Origin: Thioclava nitratireducens
GTDB taxonomy: Bacteria; Pseudomonadota; Alphaproteobacteria; Rhodobacterales; Rhodobacteraceae
Direction: 5' to 3'
Length of the DNA stretch: 64,000 bases
Assembly: GCF_001940525.2 (NCBI RefSeq)
Contig: NZ_CP019438.1
Span: 124,001 to 188,000 of the forward strand
Below are positions 50,059-59,075 of this stretch, piece by piece. Made by a program: the position numbers and the translations under genes. Under the pieces are notes generated by a model. The model was not told the origin of the DNA and searched no databases. It worked only from the letters and a program-made list of their open reading frames with translations. The number at the start of each line of letters is the position of its first letter. Position 1 is the stretch's first letter.

Positions 50059-51108
50059 GGGCGTTGTTGCACAAAGGGGCGAGGGATTCACCTCGCGAAT
50101 CCAATGTAGTAGCCGGAAGGTATGAGCAGACCTCCGAAGACGACCTACAAGACCACCAACTGGCAAAACTACAATCAGGCGCTGAGGCAGCGCGGATCAC
50201 TGACCGTTTGGTTCGATCCCTCGATGCATTGGGAAGCCATTCCGTCGGGGCGTCGCGGCCGTCAGCAGGCCTATAGCGACGCTGCGATCCAGGCCTGCCT
50301 CACCCTCAAGACACTCCTCGGGCTGCCGCTCCGCCAAGCGACCGGTTTCGTGGCGAGCCTGCTCGAACTGTCCGGGCTCGGCTGGTCCGTGCCGGACTTC
50401 AGCACTCTGTCACGTCGCCAGAAGACCTTGAACGTGACGATCCCGTATCGCGGTTCCAAGGGGCCGCTGCATCTGCTCGTGGACAGCACCGGCATCAAGG
50501 TGGAAGGCGAAGGCGAGTGGCACACGCGCAAGCATGGCGGCTCGAAACGAAGGGTCTGGCGCAAGCTCCACCTCGGGATCGATGAGGAAACGCTGGAGAT
50601 CCGGGCAGTCGAGGTCACCTCCAGCAATGTCGGCGACGCGCCGATGCCGCCGGACCTGCTTGCCCAGCTGCCCCCGGATCAGGAGATTGCCACCGTTACA
50701 GCAGACGGTGCCTACGACACGCGCGCCTGCCACGACGCCATCGCTGACCGCGGTGCGGCAGCAATCATTCCGCCCCGCCGCAACGCGAGACCCTGGAAGC
50801 CGGACACGGCAGGAGCCCGAGCGCGCAACGAGATACTGCGGACGTCAAAGCATCTTGGCCGGGCGCTGTGGCGGAACTGGAGCGGCTACCACCGACGTAG
50901 CAGAGTGGAAACGAAAATGAACTGCGTAAAGCTACTCGGACAGAAGCTGATGTCCCGCGACTTCGACCGCCAGGTTGCCGAAGTTCAGATCCGTGCGGCG
51001 GTAATGAACCGCTTCACTGCCCTCGGCATCCCGGTCACCGTGGCACTGGGATAAGTGTGTCCGGAGAAAGGGGAACTGCGGTCATCATCTGATTTGTGCA
51101 ACAGCGCC
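50059..51108 (+). mobile_element. IS5-family insertion sequence with target duplication
   Basis: Terminal repeats GGCGTTGTTGCACAAA (left) and, read inward, GGCGCTGTTGCACAAA (right) bound the element. The direct repeat GAGTTCCT occurs on both sides (50051-50058 and 51109-51116), with an extra G that could extend it to nine. This proves a simple and probably recent insertion, in or next to older IS3-type sequence. Confidence 0.85.
50122..51054 (+). CDS. IS5-family transposase
   Basis: This 310-residue DDE transposase has LLVDSTGIKVEGEGEWHTRKHG, VTADGAYDTRACHDAI and YHRRSRVETKMNCVKLLG (the Y-x2-R-x3-E-x6-K signature) typical of the IS5/IS903 group. It is complete and lies wholly inside the element. 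Confidence 0.92.
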   Translation: MSRPPKTTYKTTNWQNYNQALRQRGSLTVWFDPSMHWEAIPSGRRGRQQAYSDAAIQACLTLKTLLGLPLRQATGFVASLLELSGLGWSVPDFSTLSRRQKTLNVTIPYRGSKGPLHLLVDSTGIKVEGEGEWHTRKHGGSKRRVWRKLHLGIDEETLEIRAVEVTSSNVGDAPMPPDLLAQLPPDQEIATVTADGAYDTRACHDAIADRGAAAIIPPRRNARPWKPDTAGARARNEILRTSKHLGRALWRNWSGYHRRSRVETKMNCVKLLGQKLMSRDFDRQVAEVQIRAAVMNRFTALGIPVTVALG

Positions 51109-51245
51109 GAGTTCCTGACCTGCCACTGAACTTTCATCCAGCCGCGACCGGAGCCCGGTTGGTGTGATCTGATCCCCGGAAACTGGACCGTTTGAAGCTG
51201 GAGTTTTCCGCTACGCTTCCTTGGCTGGAAGAGGAGTGGAGTCGC

Positions 51246-51512
51246 ATGAAGGCGAGCAAATTTTCGGACGCGCAGAAAGCGTTCATTTTGAAGCAAGGCG
51301 AGGAAGGCACGCCGGTCGCGGAGATCTGTCGGAAGGCAGGGATCAGCCAGGCGACCTACTTCAGTTGGAAGAAGAAATACGCGGGCCTTCTGCCTGACGA
51401 GATGCGACGACTGAAGCAGCTCGAGGATGAGAACGCCAGGTTGAAGAAGATCGTCGCGGACCTGACGCTGGATCGGGAGATGTTGCAAGACGTCATCCGC
51501 CGAAAGCTCTGA
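51246..51512 (+). CDS. IS3-family OrfA
   Basis: An 88-residue protein with the IS3 helix-turn-helix (FSDAQKAFILKQGEEGTPVA, CRKAGISQATYFSWKKKYAG) and a leucine-zipper tail (MRRLKQLEDENARLKKIVAD). It normally joins OrfB by frameshifting to make the full transposase. Here it is intact but its partner is not. A longer start at 51192 is in frame. Confidence 0.85.
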   Translation: MKASKFSDAQKAFILKQGEEGTPVAEICRKAGISQATYFSWKKKYAGLLPDEMRRLKQLEDENARLKKIVADLTLDREMLQDVIRRKL

Positions 51513-52349
51513 AGCCTGATCGCAAGCGCGAACTGGTTCGCGGGATGTGTAGCGATTGGGCGGTCTCGATCCGAAAGGCCTGTGGGGCTATGGGGTTCGA
51601 CCGTTCGACGTTCCACTACAAGTCTCGCCGCGCCGATCAGGCTGCTGTCGCCAAGCGGATCCGGGAGATCTGTGAAACGCGCGTGCGGTATGGCTACCGG
51701 CGCGTTCACGTCCTGCTCGAACGTGAGGGCTGAAACATCAACATCAAGAAAGTCTATCGGATTTACAGGGAGTTGGGATTGCAACTCAGGAACAAGACGC
51801 CGAAGCGCCGTGTGAAGGCCAAGCTGCGTGACGACCGCGCCGAGGCGGTCGGCCCGAACGACGTCTGGGCAATGGACTTTGTTCACGATCAGCTTGCGAC
51901 AGGCAAGAAGCTGAGGGTTCTGACAGTCATCGACACCTTCTCACGGCTCAAGTGCCAGTGCTCGATGTCCGGTTCAGCTACCGCGGCGAGGATGTGGTCG
52001 CAACGCTGGACCGGGTGTGCCGACAGACAGGCTATCCGAAGACTATCCGAGTCGATCAGGGCACCGAGTTCGTGTCTCGCGACATGGACCTCTGGCCTAT
52101 CAGCGTGGCGTGACCCTCGACTTCTCGCGCCCCGGCAAGCCGACCGACAATGCATTCATCGAAGCGTTCAACGGCCGGTTCCGGACCGAGTGCTTGAACC
52201 AGCATTGGTTCCTCACCCTTGCGGATGCGACCGAAAAGTTGGAGGCTTGGCGTAGATACTACAATGAGGAACGGCCACACGGCGCGATCGGGAACAAGGC
52301 TCCGATCACGCTGACGAAATCAGGGGGCGTCACCAGCCCGTCACCCTGA
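51509..52349 (+). pseudogene. IS3-family OrfB, inactivated
   Basis: The frame starts in KPDRKRELVRGMC and has an in-frame stop (TGA for Trp) after LLEREG at about 51731. It then needs a second frame around NDVWAMDFVHDQLATGKKLR and a shift near 51950 and another near 52095 to reach DFSRPGKPTDNAFIEAFNGRF and the catalytic Glu region (NEERPHGAIG). The DDE core is clearly present but the gene cannot make a protein. Confidence 0.8.
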
Positions 52350-52398
52350 GCAAAGCCGGGAAACTCTGCCTAAGGGCGGTAGAGCTCTGGGGGTGCGG

Positions 52399-52446
52399 AT
52401 CAAGTTGGGTCGGACTCTAATCGATGGTGGAGGAAAAATCCCGTGG
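52399..52446. repeat. Right arm of the 48-bp inverted repeat pair
   Basis: Read on the minus strand this matches the left arm at 49817 (CCACGGGA, then ACCATCGATTAGAGTCCGAC). It partly overlaps the right end of the IS3 element. The remaining stretch to 52685 has no gene. Confidence 0.6.
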
Positions 52447-52685
52447 CAGGTCATTCCTCATCAAGGCGAACGACTGCGGCAATCTTTGTCAACGAACAAC
52501 TCAGCTAAGCTCAATTCACTTGCATGAAAGCCGGGAATCAACGCTACCGTCGCCCGCTACCGCACGACAATTGGACCATTAAAAAACGCCGCGCTCCGCA
52601 AGTTTGGACCGCTGTTGATCCCGCTGATACCAAGATGGCTCGCTGCGTTCCGTAGGAGGGCCTACCAGAGCGCTTGCAAGTCTTT

Positions 52686-54011
52686 TTAGCGATGACAACC
52701 GGACAACACGCCCGTCAGATCGACGACATATAGCTGACGTTCGCCCTCGTGGACGGAGTCGATGCAGACCGATCCTCCGTCAGGATGCCAGCGCGGATGC
52801 AGGTCGCAGCGGTTCTCCTTGCCTAGCGTTGGGTCGGTCCGCAGCTTTGCTACGTCGACACGCTGCCGCGTCGCAAGGTGGTAGAGGAACAGCTTGCGAA
52901 TGTTAGTGTTTTTGTCCGGGTAGGTGTCCGAGATCATCCAGGCCTGATCGGGAGAATAGGTCATGTGACCGTTCTCGGTGAGCACCGGCGCCCCCACCAC
53001 CTCGGCCTCGCCAGTTTCGACATCATAGAGATGGTAGTGGATCTCGCCCGCGTGCGGCCCCCAGACCATGATGTGCCGGTCATCACGCCAGGTAGGGTGC
53101 GAGATTTGATATTCCGACATCTCGTAGTCGAAGGTGTCAAGCGCATGGGGGTCGTGCGCGTTCTCCAAGTGCGGAATAGGGTGATCGCTGCATTCCAGCA
53201 GTTTCAGCCCGGTTCCGTCCGAGTTGACCACCAGCAGTCGGTGCAGCCAGCAGGTCTCGTCCTCGACCCGTCGGGTCCAGCGATGCAGAAAGAGCACCCG
53301 GTCCCCGGCTGGGTTAATTTCGAGATGCGTGGCCCAATGGATCGCGCCTTCCATCGAAGCCACCGGCTGGAACGCCTTCAGGTCGGCAAGGCTGAGCAGC
53401 AGCCGCGACTCGCCGCCCGGCAACTCCATCCGGCGAATGCCGTCATCGGTCGGCGCAAGCTCGAGCTCCGGTGCGGGTCCAACGGGCACATAGCCGATCG
53501 TGGGATGGGTCGCGGTGAATCGCATGTAATCGACGCAGATGGCATAACTGCTGTCAGGCGCGACCACGTAGACGGGATCAGGCAGGTCGATGACGGTGCC
53601 ATCGTCGATATCGCAAATACGCGCCTGCAGGCCCGGATAGGCCCCGGCGGCGTCACTACTGCGGCGGTTGAAGATCACCTTGCGGCCCGGTAGGCCCTCC
53701 AGCCATTGCAGCTGGGTGCCCATCTGCCAGTTCCAAGCCGTCGTGGTATCGACCGTGTGAAACTTCTCGCCGTCGGCAAGGTCGAAATACCCCACCTCAG
53801 CAACGTCCTCCGCGGCCAGATCCCAGGCCATGCGCGGCACCTGAAGCGCTAGCATCCGCTGACCTTCACGGTCCCAGATACTCTTGTTATAGTAGCCGAA
53901 GAAATGATGGTCAGAACTCTGACCAACCTTATGCACAGGGCAAGGAATCGTCTTAACAACGCTCACCGGGGAGCTCCTCTCGGTCGTGTTTCTGGAAGCG
54001 AGTGAGGGCAA
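52686..54011 (-). CDS. Beta-propeller-like protein linked to the second TTT system
   Basis: This 441-residue protein shows repeated blade motifs typical of TolB/oligogalacturonate-lyase-like propellers (HHFFGYYNKSIWDREGQRML, THLEINPAGDRVLFLHRW, HMTYSPDQAWMISDTYPD, HPRWHPDGGSVCIDS). No signal peptide is clear, so it may be cytoplasmic. It is 3 bp after tctA and so in the same operon. Scattered His/Asp residues could form an active site, perhaps a lyase for an uronate-like acid. This is tentative. Confidence 0.7.
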   Translation of the reverse strand: MPSLASRNTTERSSPVSVVKTIPCPVHKVGQSSDHHFFGYYNKSIWDREGQRMLALQVPRMAWDLAAEDVAEVGYFDLADGEKFHTVDTTTAWNWQMGTQLQWLEGLPGRKVIFNRRSSDAAGAYPGLQARICDIDDGTVIDLPDPVYVVAPDSSYAICVDYMRFTATHPTIGYVPVGPAPELELAPTDDGIRRMELPGGESRLLLSLADLKAFQPVASMEGAIHWATHLEINPAGDRVLFLHRWTRRVEDETCWLHRLLVVNSDGTGLKLLECSDHPIPHLENAHDPHALDTFDYEMSEYQISHPTWRDDRHIMVWGPHAGEIHYHLYDVETGEAEVVGAPVLTENGHMTYSPDQAWMISDTYPDKNTNIRKLFLYHLATRQRVDVAKLRTDPTLGKENRCDLHPRWHPDGGSVCIDSVHEGERQLYVVDLTGVLSGCHR

Positions 54012-54014
54012 ACC

Positions 54015-55517
54015 CTACTCGAGGAATTTCGAGTTGCGGCGGTGCTGGACGATGCCATGCACGATAGCAAAGGCACACAACCCGATGAGAACCAAGCAGA
54101 TTGGCCGGGTGACCAGCTGCAGGGCAAAGGCGCCGACATCGCCGCGCACCAACGCTAGTGATCGGGCGAGCTCGCCTTCCGCCAATGTGCCAAGCACAAG
54201 GCCAAGTACCAGCGGCGCGCGCGGCACCGCCAACGCTGCCATGCCCCAGCCCAGTGCGCCGATGGCCAGCATTACCCAGATATCGTCGACCGAACCGCGC
54301 ATCGCATAGGCGCCGATGATCGCAAGCGCCAAGATGATCGGCGCTAGGATCGCCGGCGGCACCTGAACCACGCGTAGCCCGTATCGCGCCAGCAGCAGGC
54401 CGACCGGGATGAACATCAGGTTCGCAAGGAACAGGCTGAAGATAAAGGAATAGGTTACCTCGGCGTTTGTCGTGAACAGCTCCGGTCCCGGTCGCAGACC
54501 ATGGATCATGATGCCACCCAGCAGCACAGCGGTAACCGGGTTGCCCGGGATGCCCAGCGTCAGCAGCGGGATCAGCGTGCCGCCGGTGACGGCGTTGTTG
54601 CCGGTCTCGCTAGCGACGATGCCCTCGGATGCACCCTTGCCGAAGGTCTGAGGTTTCTTCGACGCCCGCTTGGCCGCGTCATAGGCTAGGAAGCCTCCAA
54701 CGCTGCAACCGACACCGGGCACGATCCCGACGATGATCCCAATCACGCTCGACCGCAACAGGTTCAGCTTCTGCGACATTAGCTCCGGCAACACCCGCAG
54801 CGGGCTCGACCGGTCGACGCCGCGGGCGTCCCCGTCCGAGGTGCGGGCGCGCCGTATCAGGTCTATGACCTCGGGGATCGAGTAGAGACCGATCAGCGAC
54901 ACCACTAGCGGGATTCCGTCATAGAGCGTGGGCAGGCCCATCGTGAATCGCATGGTGCCGGTCAGCGGGTGTACTCCGACGGTGCTCAGGATAAGGCCGA
55001 GCGCGCCAGCGATGAGACCCTTCTCCATCGCACCCGCCGACATCGAGGCGATCACGGTGATGCCGAATATGGCGAGCAGGAAGTATTCGGGCGACCCGAA
55101 GCGCAGCGAGAATTCCGCTAATTGCGGGGCCAGCAGCAACAGCGCCAACACGCTGACGACGCCACCGATAGCCGAGGCAAAGGTCGCTAGCGAAATGGCG
55201 CGTCCGGGCTCGCCGGCCTTGGCCATCGGATGACCGTCCAGCATCGTGGCGACCGAAGCGGAGGTTCCGGGGATGTTCAGCAGGATCGCGCTGATTGCGC
55301 CGGAATAGGTCGAGGCGCAATAAATTCCGCCCAGCATCGCCAGCCCGACCTGCGGCGGGAGCGAGAATGTCACCGGTATCAGCAGCGCCACGCCCATGGT
55401 GCTGGTCAGCCCCGGCAGGGCGCCGATGATAACACCGCCTACAACGCCCGCGACAACCGCGAGCAGCATTGCCGGATCCAGCAGGGACCCGGCTCCCATC
55501 AACAGATATTCGAGCAT
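54015..55517 (-). CDS. tctA: TTT transporter large membrane subunit (TctA), second system
   Basis: A 500-residue TctA protein with the family motif GALPGLTSTMGVALLIPVT near residue 33, the NIPGTSASVATMLDGHPMA loop and the second-repeat LTLGIPGNPVTAVLLGGIMI segment near residue 320. About eleven helices. It lies downstream of tctB and upstream of the propeller gene on the minus strand. Its sequence differs clearly from the other TctA, so the two are not recent copies. Confidence 0.93.
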   Translation of the reverse strand: MLEYLLMGAGSLLDPAMLLAVVAGVVGGVIIGALPGLTSTMGVALLIPVTFSLPPQVGLAMLGGIYCASTYSGAISAILLNIPGTSASVATMLDGHPMAKAGEPGRAISLATFASAIGGVVSVLALLLLAPQLAEFSLRFGSPEYFLLAIFGITVIASMSAGAMEKGLIAGALGLILSTVGVHPLTGTMRFTMGLPTLYDGIPLVVSLIGLYSIPEVIDLIRRARTSDGDARGVDRSSPLRVLPELMSQKLNLLRSSVIGIIVGIVPGVGCSVGGFLAYDAAKRASKKPQTFGKGASEGIVASETGNNAVTGGTLIPLLTLGIPGNPVTAVLLGGIMIHGLRPGPELFTTNAEVTYSFIFSLFLANLMFIPVGLLLARYGLRVVQVPPAILAPIILALAIIGAYAMRGSVDDIWVMLAIGALGWGMAALAVPRAPLVLGLVLGTLAEGELARSLALVRGDVGAFALQLVTRPICLVLIGLCAFAIVHGIVQHRRNSKFLE

Positions 55518-55538
55518 TGGTGCGCTATCCCGCGATTG

Positions 55539-55976
55539 TTAGAAGAAAAGGCTTTCGGGCCGGGCGACGCCAAGCAGGACGAAGAAGGTGACGTGGAGCG
55601 TGGCGGTGCCTCCAACGGCAACCGCCAGCGCGGCGAGTATCCGCTGTCGGCCGCCCAACGTCATGATCAAGCCGAAGAGAAACAGGAAGGTCGTCGCGTC
55701 GTAGCCGATAATCTTTATGGCCGACGCACAGATCGCGATTGCCGTAAAGGCGATAAAGGCGGCCCACGCCCCGACACTCCTCGCGGGCTGAGCGCCCGCC
55801 CGGCTGCGCCAGACGCGAAAGCCGTAGATCGCCGACATCACGCCCATGAAGACGACGAGGCTGCGCGGAAAGTAGGAGGAGCCGACAGGATAGCAAAACG
55901 CCGTCACACCGATTACCAGGGCTAAGCCAAGGGCTAGAGCGGCAAAGAGCGCATCACGTGTTGTTGTCGTCACCAT
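55539..55976 (-). CDS. tctB: TTT transporter small membrane subunit (TctB), second system
   Basis: A 145-residue protein with four hydrophobic helices (DALFAALALGLALVIGVTAF, VGAWAAFIAFTAIAICASA) and little other conservation, as usual for TctB. I use Met 55976; a Met four codons upstream is also possible. It lies 21 bp before tctA and 28 bp after tctC. Confidence 0.85.
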   Translation of the reverse strand: MVTTTTRDALFAALALGLALVIGVTAFCYPVGSSYFPRSLVVFMGVMSAIYGFRVWRSRAGAQPARSVGAWAAFIAFTAIAICASAIKIIGYDATTFLFLFGLIMTLGGRQRILAALAVAVGGTATLHVTFFVLLGVARPESLFF

Positions 55977-56004
55977 AGCTCTCTCCATACTTACCGTTGC
56001 GGAC

Positions 56005-56973
56005 CTACTTCAGCAGCTCGACATAACTATCAAGCTCGGCGTCGGCGGTGGACAGGTAGGTGCCGAATTCTTCGGCGTTCATGTATTTCAGTGGGAGGCC
56101 TGCCGATTTGGCATGTGCCAGAAACTCGGGGTCTTCCATCACCGCGGCAAAGGCTTTCTCGAGGACGACCTTCTGTTCCGGCGCAAGCCCCTTAGGTGCT
56201 GCGATCCCGCGCATCGAGGCGCCGACCGAGTTCACGTTCGTGCCTGCTGCCTCGCTCACGGTCGGCACGTCGGGGAAAAGAGGGCTGCGCTGGTCGGCGA
56301 AGACACCGAGCAGCCGCAGCCGGCCACTTTCGACCTGCGAAGTCGCGCCGCTTGCCGACGGCAGCGACGCCGCGAGTTCACCGCCCAGAGTTGCCTTCAC
56401 CGCCGGCCCGGTGCCGTCGAACGCGACAAAGTTGAAATCGACGTTGAGCGCCTTTTCTGCCACCACCAGCTGCAGCTGGTTATTAGACTGCGGACCGTCT
56501 GCGCCGATGTTAAGCTCACCCGGATGCTCCTCGGCATCTGCGAGCAGATCGGCAAGGGTCTGGTAGGGGCTTTCTTCCGCGACCGCGACCACCACCGGGT
56601 CGAGTTGGATATTGGCGATCGGGTCGAAGTCGGACAACTCGTAGGGCACGCCTTCGCGCAGCTTTTTCACGAGTTGGATCGACGGCACGTTAATGAAGCC
56701 GATCTCATATCCGTCTGGCTTGGCGGTGGCGAGCGCCGAGAAGCCGATCTGCCCCCCTGCCCCGGCTTTATTTTCAACGACCAACCGCTGACCGAGATGC
56801 TTCTCGACGTATTTCGCAATGGTCCGCGCGGCGGAATCCGTCCCGCCGCCGGGCGAATAGGCAACGATCATGGTGATGGGCTTTTCCGGATATTCCGCAG
56901 CGGCCGGCGCCGTTGCAGCGATCGCGGCCAAGCCGCACGAGACTGCAAGAGTGGACTTCAGATTGGCAATCAT
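56005..56973 (-). CDS. tctC: TTT transporter substrate-binding protein (TctC), second system
   Basis: A 322-residue Bug-type protein: signal peptide (AVSCGLAAIAATAPAAAEYP), then ITMIVAYSPGGGTDSAARTI and VENKAGAGGQIGFSALATAK, the family core around the carboxylate site. The start at 56973 has a GGAAAGGAA ribosome site, preferred over a Met eleven codons upstream. It leads the minus-strand operon, divergent from gntR. Confidence 0.92.
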   Translation of the reverse strand: MIANLKSTLAVSCGLAAIAATAPAAAEYPEKPITMIVAYSPGGGTDSAARTIAKYVEKHLGQRLVVENKAGAGGQIGFSALATAKPDGYEIGFINVPSIQLVKKLREGVPYELSDFDPIANIQLDPVVVAVAEESPYQTLADLLADAEEHPGELNIGADGPQSNNQLQLVVAEKALNVDFNFVAFDGTGPAVKATLGGELAASLPSASGATSQVESGRLRLLGVFADQRSPLFPDVPTVSEAAGTNVNSVGASMRGIAAPKGLAPEQKVVLEKAFAAVMEDPEFLAHAKSAGLPLKYMNAEEFGTYLSTADAELDSYVELLK

Positions 56974-57048
56974 TCGTATTCCTTTCCCTGAATCTTCTAG
57001 CGTCATCGATTATGGCCTTAGGCCGCATCGACTTATTTTTGTATTTAT

Positions 57049-57058
57049 TTGTATGCAA
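57049..57058. promoter_or_regulatory. GntR-type operator between tctC and gntR
   Basis: TTGTATGCAA is a near-palindrome of the FCD-GntR class (TTGTATnCAA) within an AT-rich stretch between the divergent second tctC and gntR. It lies in the probable promoter area of both. Confidence 0.5.
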
Positions 57059-57178
57059 TCTAGAACATTATAAAGCATTCTTGTCAACCCCACTCGAATT
57101 GCGGCACAGTACTGGTGAAAATACGACGTCATCGGACATTCAAGGTTGCCTTCATGGCGTTTGGAAAGGATCCGCAAA

Positions 57179-57865
57179 GTGCTGAAAAATGGTGATGAAT
57201 CTGATAGAATCGATAGTGCCCCTTCGCTTGCGGAGCATGTCTATCAAGAGATGTCCCGGTGGATCCGCGAGGGCACATACAATCCAGGCGACCGTATACG
57301 CGAGGCGGTGGTCTCGAAAGAGTTGGGCGTCAGTCGCACGCCGGTCCGTGAAGCGCTGCGCCGACTACAGTCGGAACGGCGCGTTATTCTTGAGCCGCAA
57401 CGCGGAGCGGTAGTCGCAGAGCTCGACCGTCATGAAGTCGTGGAACTTTACCAGCTGCGCCAGCGTCTCGAAGGTGTCGCTGCTCGGTTCGCAGCGCAGC
57501 ACGCTTCGCTGGCCGAGATCGAGGAGATGGCCTACATACTCGACAAGAGCACCGCAGCAACGGATGACCCGAAGCTGCTGAACCAGATAAACTGGGAATT
57601 TCACAACGCACTTTATTCGGCGGCGCACAACCGCTTCTTGCTCCGCTCAATCGAAGCCATTTCGGATGCGATGGCGCTCCTGAAGGGCGCGAAATACGTA
57701 CCACCCGGACGCCCGGCCGAATTGCTGGCCGAACACCAGCGTATTCTCGACGCCATCCGCGCACGCGAACCCGATGTTGCCGACGAGGCCGCGCAAGACC
57801 ACATCCAGAACTCGCTTCGCGTCCACCTGCAGATGGGCTTCCACATAAATCAGCCATGCCCGTAA
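57179..57865 (+). CDS. GntR/FCD-family regulator of the second TTT operon
   Basis: A 228-residue GntR/FCD protein (GDRIREAVVSKELGVSRTPVREALRRLQ then the FCD helices NWEFHNALYSAAHN, AEHQRILDAIRAREP, AQDHIQNSLRVHL). The GTG at 57179 has AAGGA 9 bp before it and fits better than a TTG eleven codons upstream. It is divergent from the tctC-tctB-tctA operon with a shared operator. Confidence 0.9.
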   Translation: MLKNGDESDRIDSAPSLAEHVYQEMSRWIREGTYNPGDRIREAVVSKELGVSRTPVREALRRLQSERRVILEPQRGAVVAELDRHEVVELYQLRQRLEGVAARFAAQHASLAEIEEMAYILDKSTAATDDPKLLNQINWEFHNALYSAAHNRFLLRSIEAISDAMALLKGAKYVPPGRPAELLAEHQRILDAIRAREPDVADEAAQDHIQNSLRVHLQMGFHINQPCP

Positions 57866-57896
57866 CCGAGAGCATATTTTGAGGATATCCTCAATT

Positions 57897-58166
57897 TGCA
57901 TCGCGGAACGGGAGCATTCGAACTCTCGGAAATTCCGTCCCTGCTCTGCCGTACTTTGCGCATTTCAGGATCATTAGTCGGTTGATTTGGCCTTCGGCTT
58001 GACCCTGGCTTCACGGCCTTTCGATGGCGTTTGCCACTGCATTGATTTCGCGGTGTAGCGGTCGCGCAGAGCGCATGATGGGCATTAGGTTGGTGTCGAT
58101 TACGTCGTCGATCCACGCATCGAGGGGATATACCCGGCGGCCGCGCAGGAAACCATCAACCTCATA
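57897..58166 (-). pseudogene. ISL3-family transposase C-terminal relic
   Basis: The minus-strand frame IDDVIDTNLMPIMRSARPLH then NAIERP-stop-SQGQAEGQINRL and CAKYGRAG resembles the tail of ISL3-family transposases (PWSNGQxEGQINRLKxxKRQMYGRAxF), with a TGA in place of the conserved Trp codon. It is degenerate and has no catalytic region. Confidence 0.5.
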
Positions 58167-58557
58167 ATGAGTGCCCTCTTTGTCGCGACGGCAAGGGAAG
58201 CCACATTCAACGCATCAACTTTCGGCGCCTGTTTCGGAGAGAGTTTCCCCAGAGGCTTCATGCACAACACGGCCACTATAGCCGGGGAGATCGCGCAACC
58301 CGTTTCTGGATTCCAGAGCGGCTCAAGTGTCGGCTTGATCCCGTCTCGGTCGCAGGGGGCATTTGAGGAAAAAGCACGCTGAAATCCATCGGGACTCGCG
58401 GCGACGACGTGTCGGGCCGCTCAAGGAGGCCGGATATACGTCCGCAATTGCGAACCGCGAGCCGGAGCCAATCAAGACGCTACGATCAGGCGGAGTCTAT
58501 ATATGCTCACACTTGACAGCACCGTTGCGCTCTGAGGCGGCAACCCTAACAGGTTGG
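58167..58557. other. Gene-free region
   Basis: About 390 bp between the ISL3 relic and the oxidoreductase fragment. A 71-residue frame (58167-58382) shows no recognised features. It may belong to the same decayed transposon. Confidence 0.35.
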
Positions 58558-59075
58558 TCAAACCGTCAGTACGATTTTCCCAATATGAGCTCCAGTATCC
58601 ATCTGAGTATGCGCATAGTGCACTTGGTGAAGCGGGAAGGTTGAGTCGATCACCGGGATCGCTTTCCTTTCACGTAGTAGCGGCAGGACGTGTTGCTCAA
58701 GCGCAGAGGCCAGTTCGGCCTTCATGCTGACCGGTCGGGCGCGCAGCGTCGATCCGATGATGGCCAACCTTTTGAACAAGATGGGGCGCAAGTCAAACGT
58801 GCCTTTCGATCCAGTGAGAAAGGCGATCTGCGCGATTCGGCCATCGACCGCCACCGCGTCGAAGTTTCTTTGCAGGTAATCCGCCCCGACCATGTCCAAA
58901 ACGACATCGGCGCCTCGGCCTTCCGTCATCTCCAGTGTGGCCGCGACGAAGTCCTCGGCTTTGTAATTGACCACGCGGTCGGCTCCCAGTCGGGCCGCCG
59001 CCTGCGCTTTTTCCGCAGACCCGACGGTTGTGATGACCTTGGCGGAGAAACACTTGGCTAGCTGTATCGCTGTCG
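58558..59075 (-). pseudogene. Quinone oxidoreductase/zinc-type alcohol dehydrogenase fragment
   Basis: The C-terminal half of a medium-chain oxidoreductase (TAIQLAKCFSAKVITTVGSA, then VVNYKAEDFV, ADVVLDMVGADYLQRNF, and the end HTQMDTGAHIGKIVLTV). The Rossmann glycine motif and N-terminal half are missing: the frame stops at the left end of the IS6-family copy at 59076. The rest was probably lost in the rearrangement. Confidence 0.75.

Larger units (their letters stand above)
51165..52402 (+). mobile_element. Decayed IS3-family insertion sequence
   Basis: The left end (TGATCTGATCCCCGG at 51165) and the right end, read inward (TGATCCGCACCCCCAGAG from 52402), are weakly alike. Between them are an orfA and a damaged orfB. 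No matching target duplication is visible. The sequence just left (51117-51164) also looks like the end of another IS3-type element. Confidence 0.6.
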
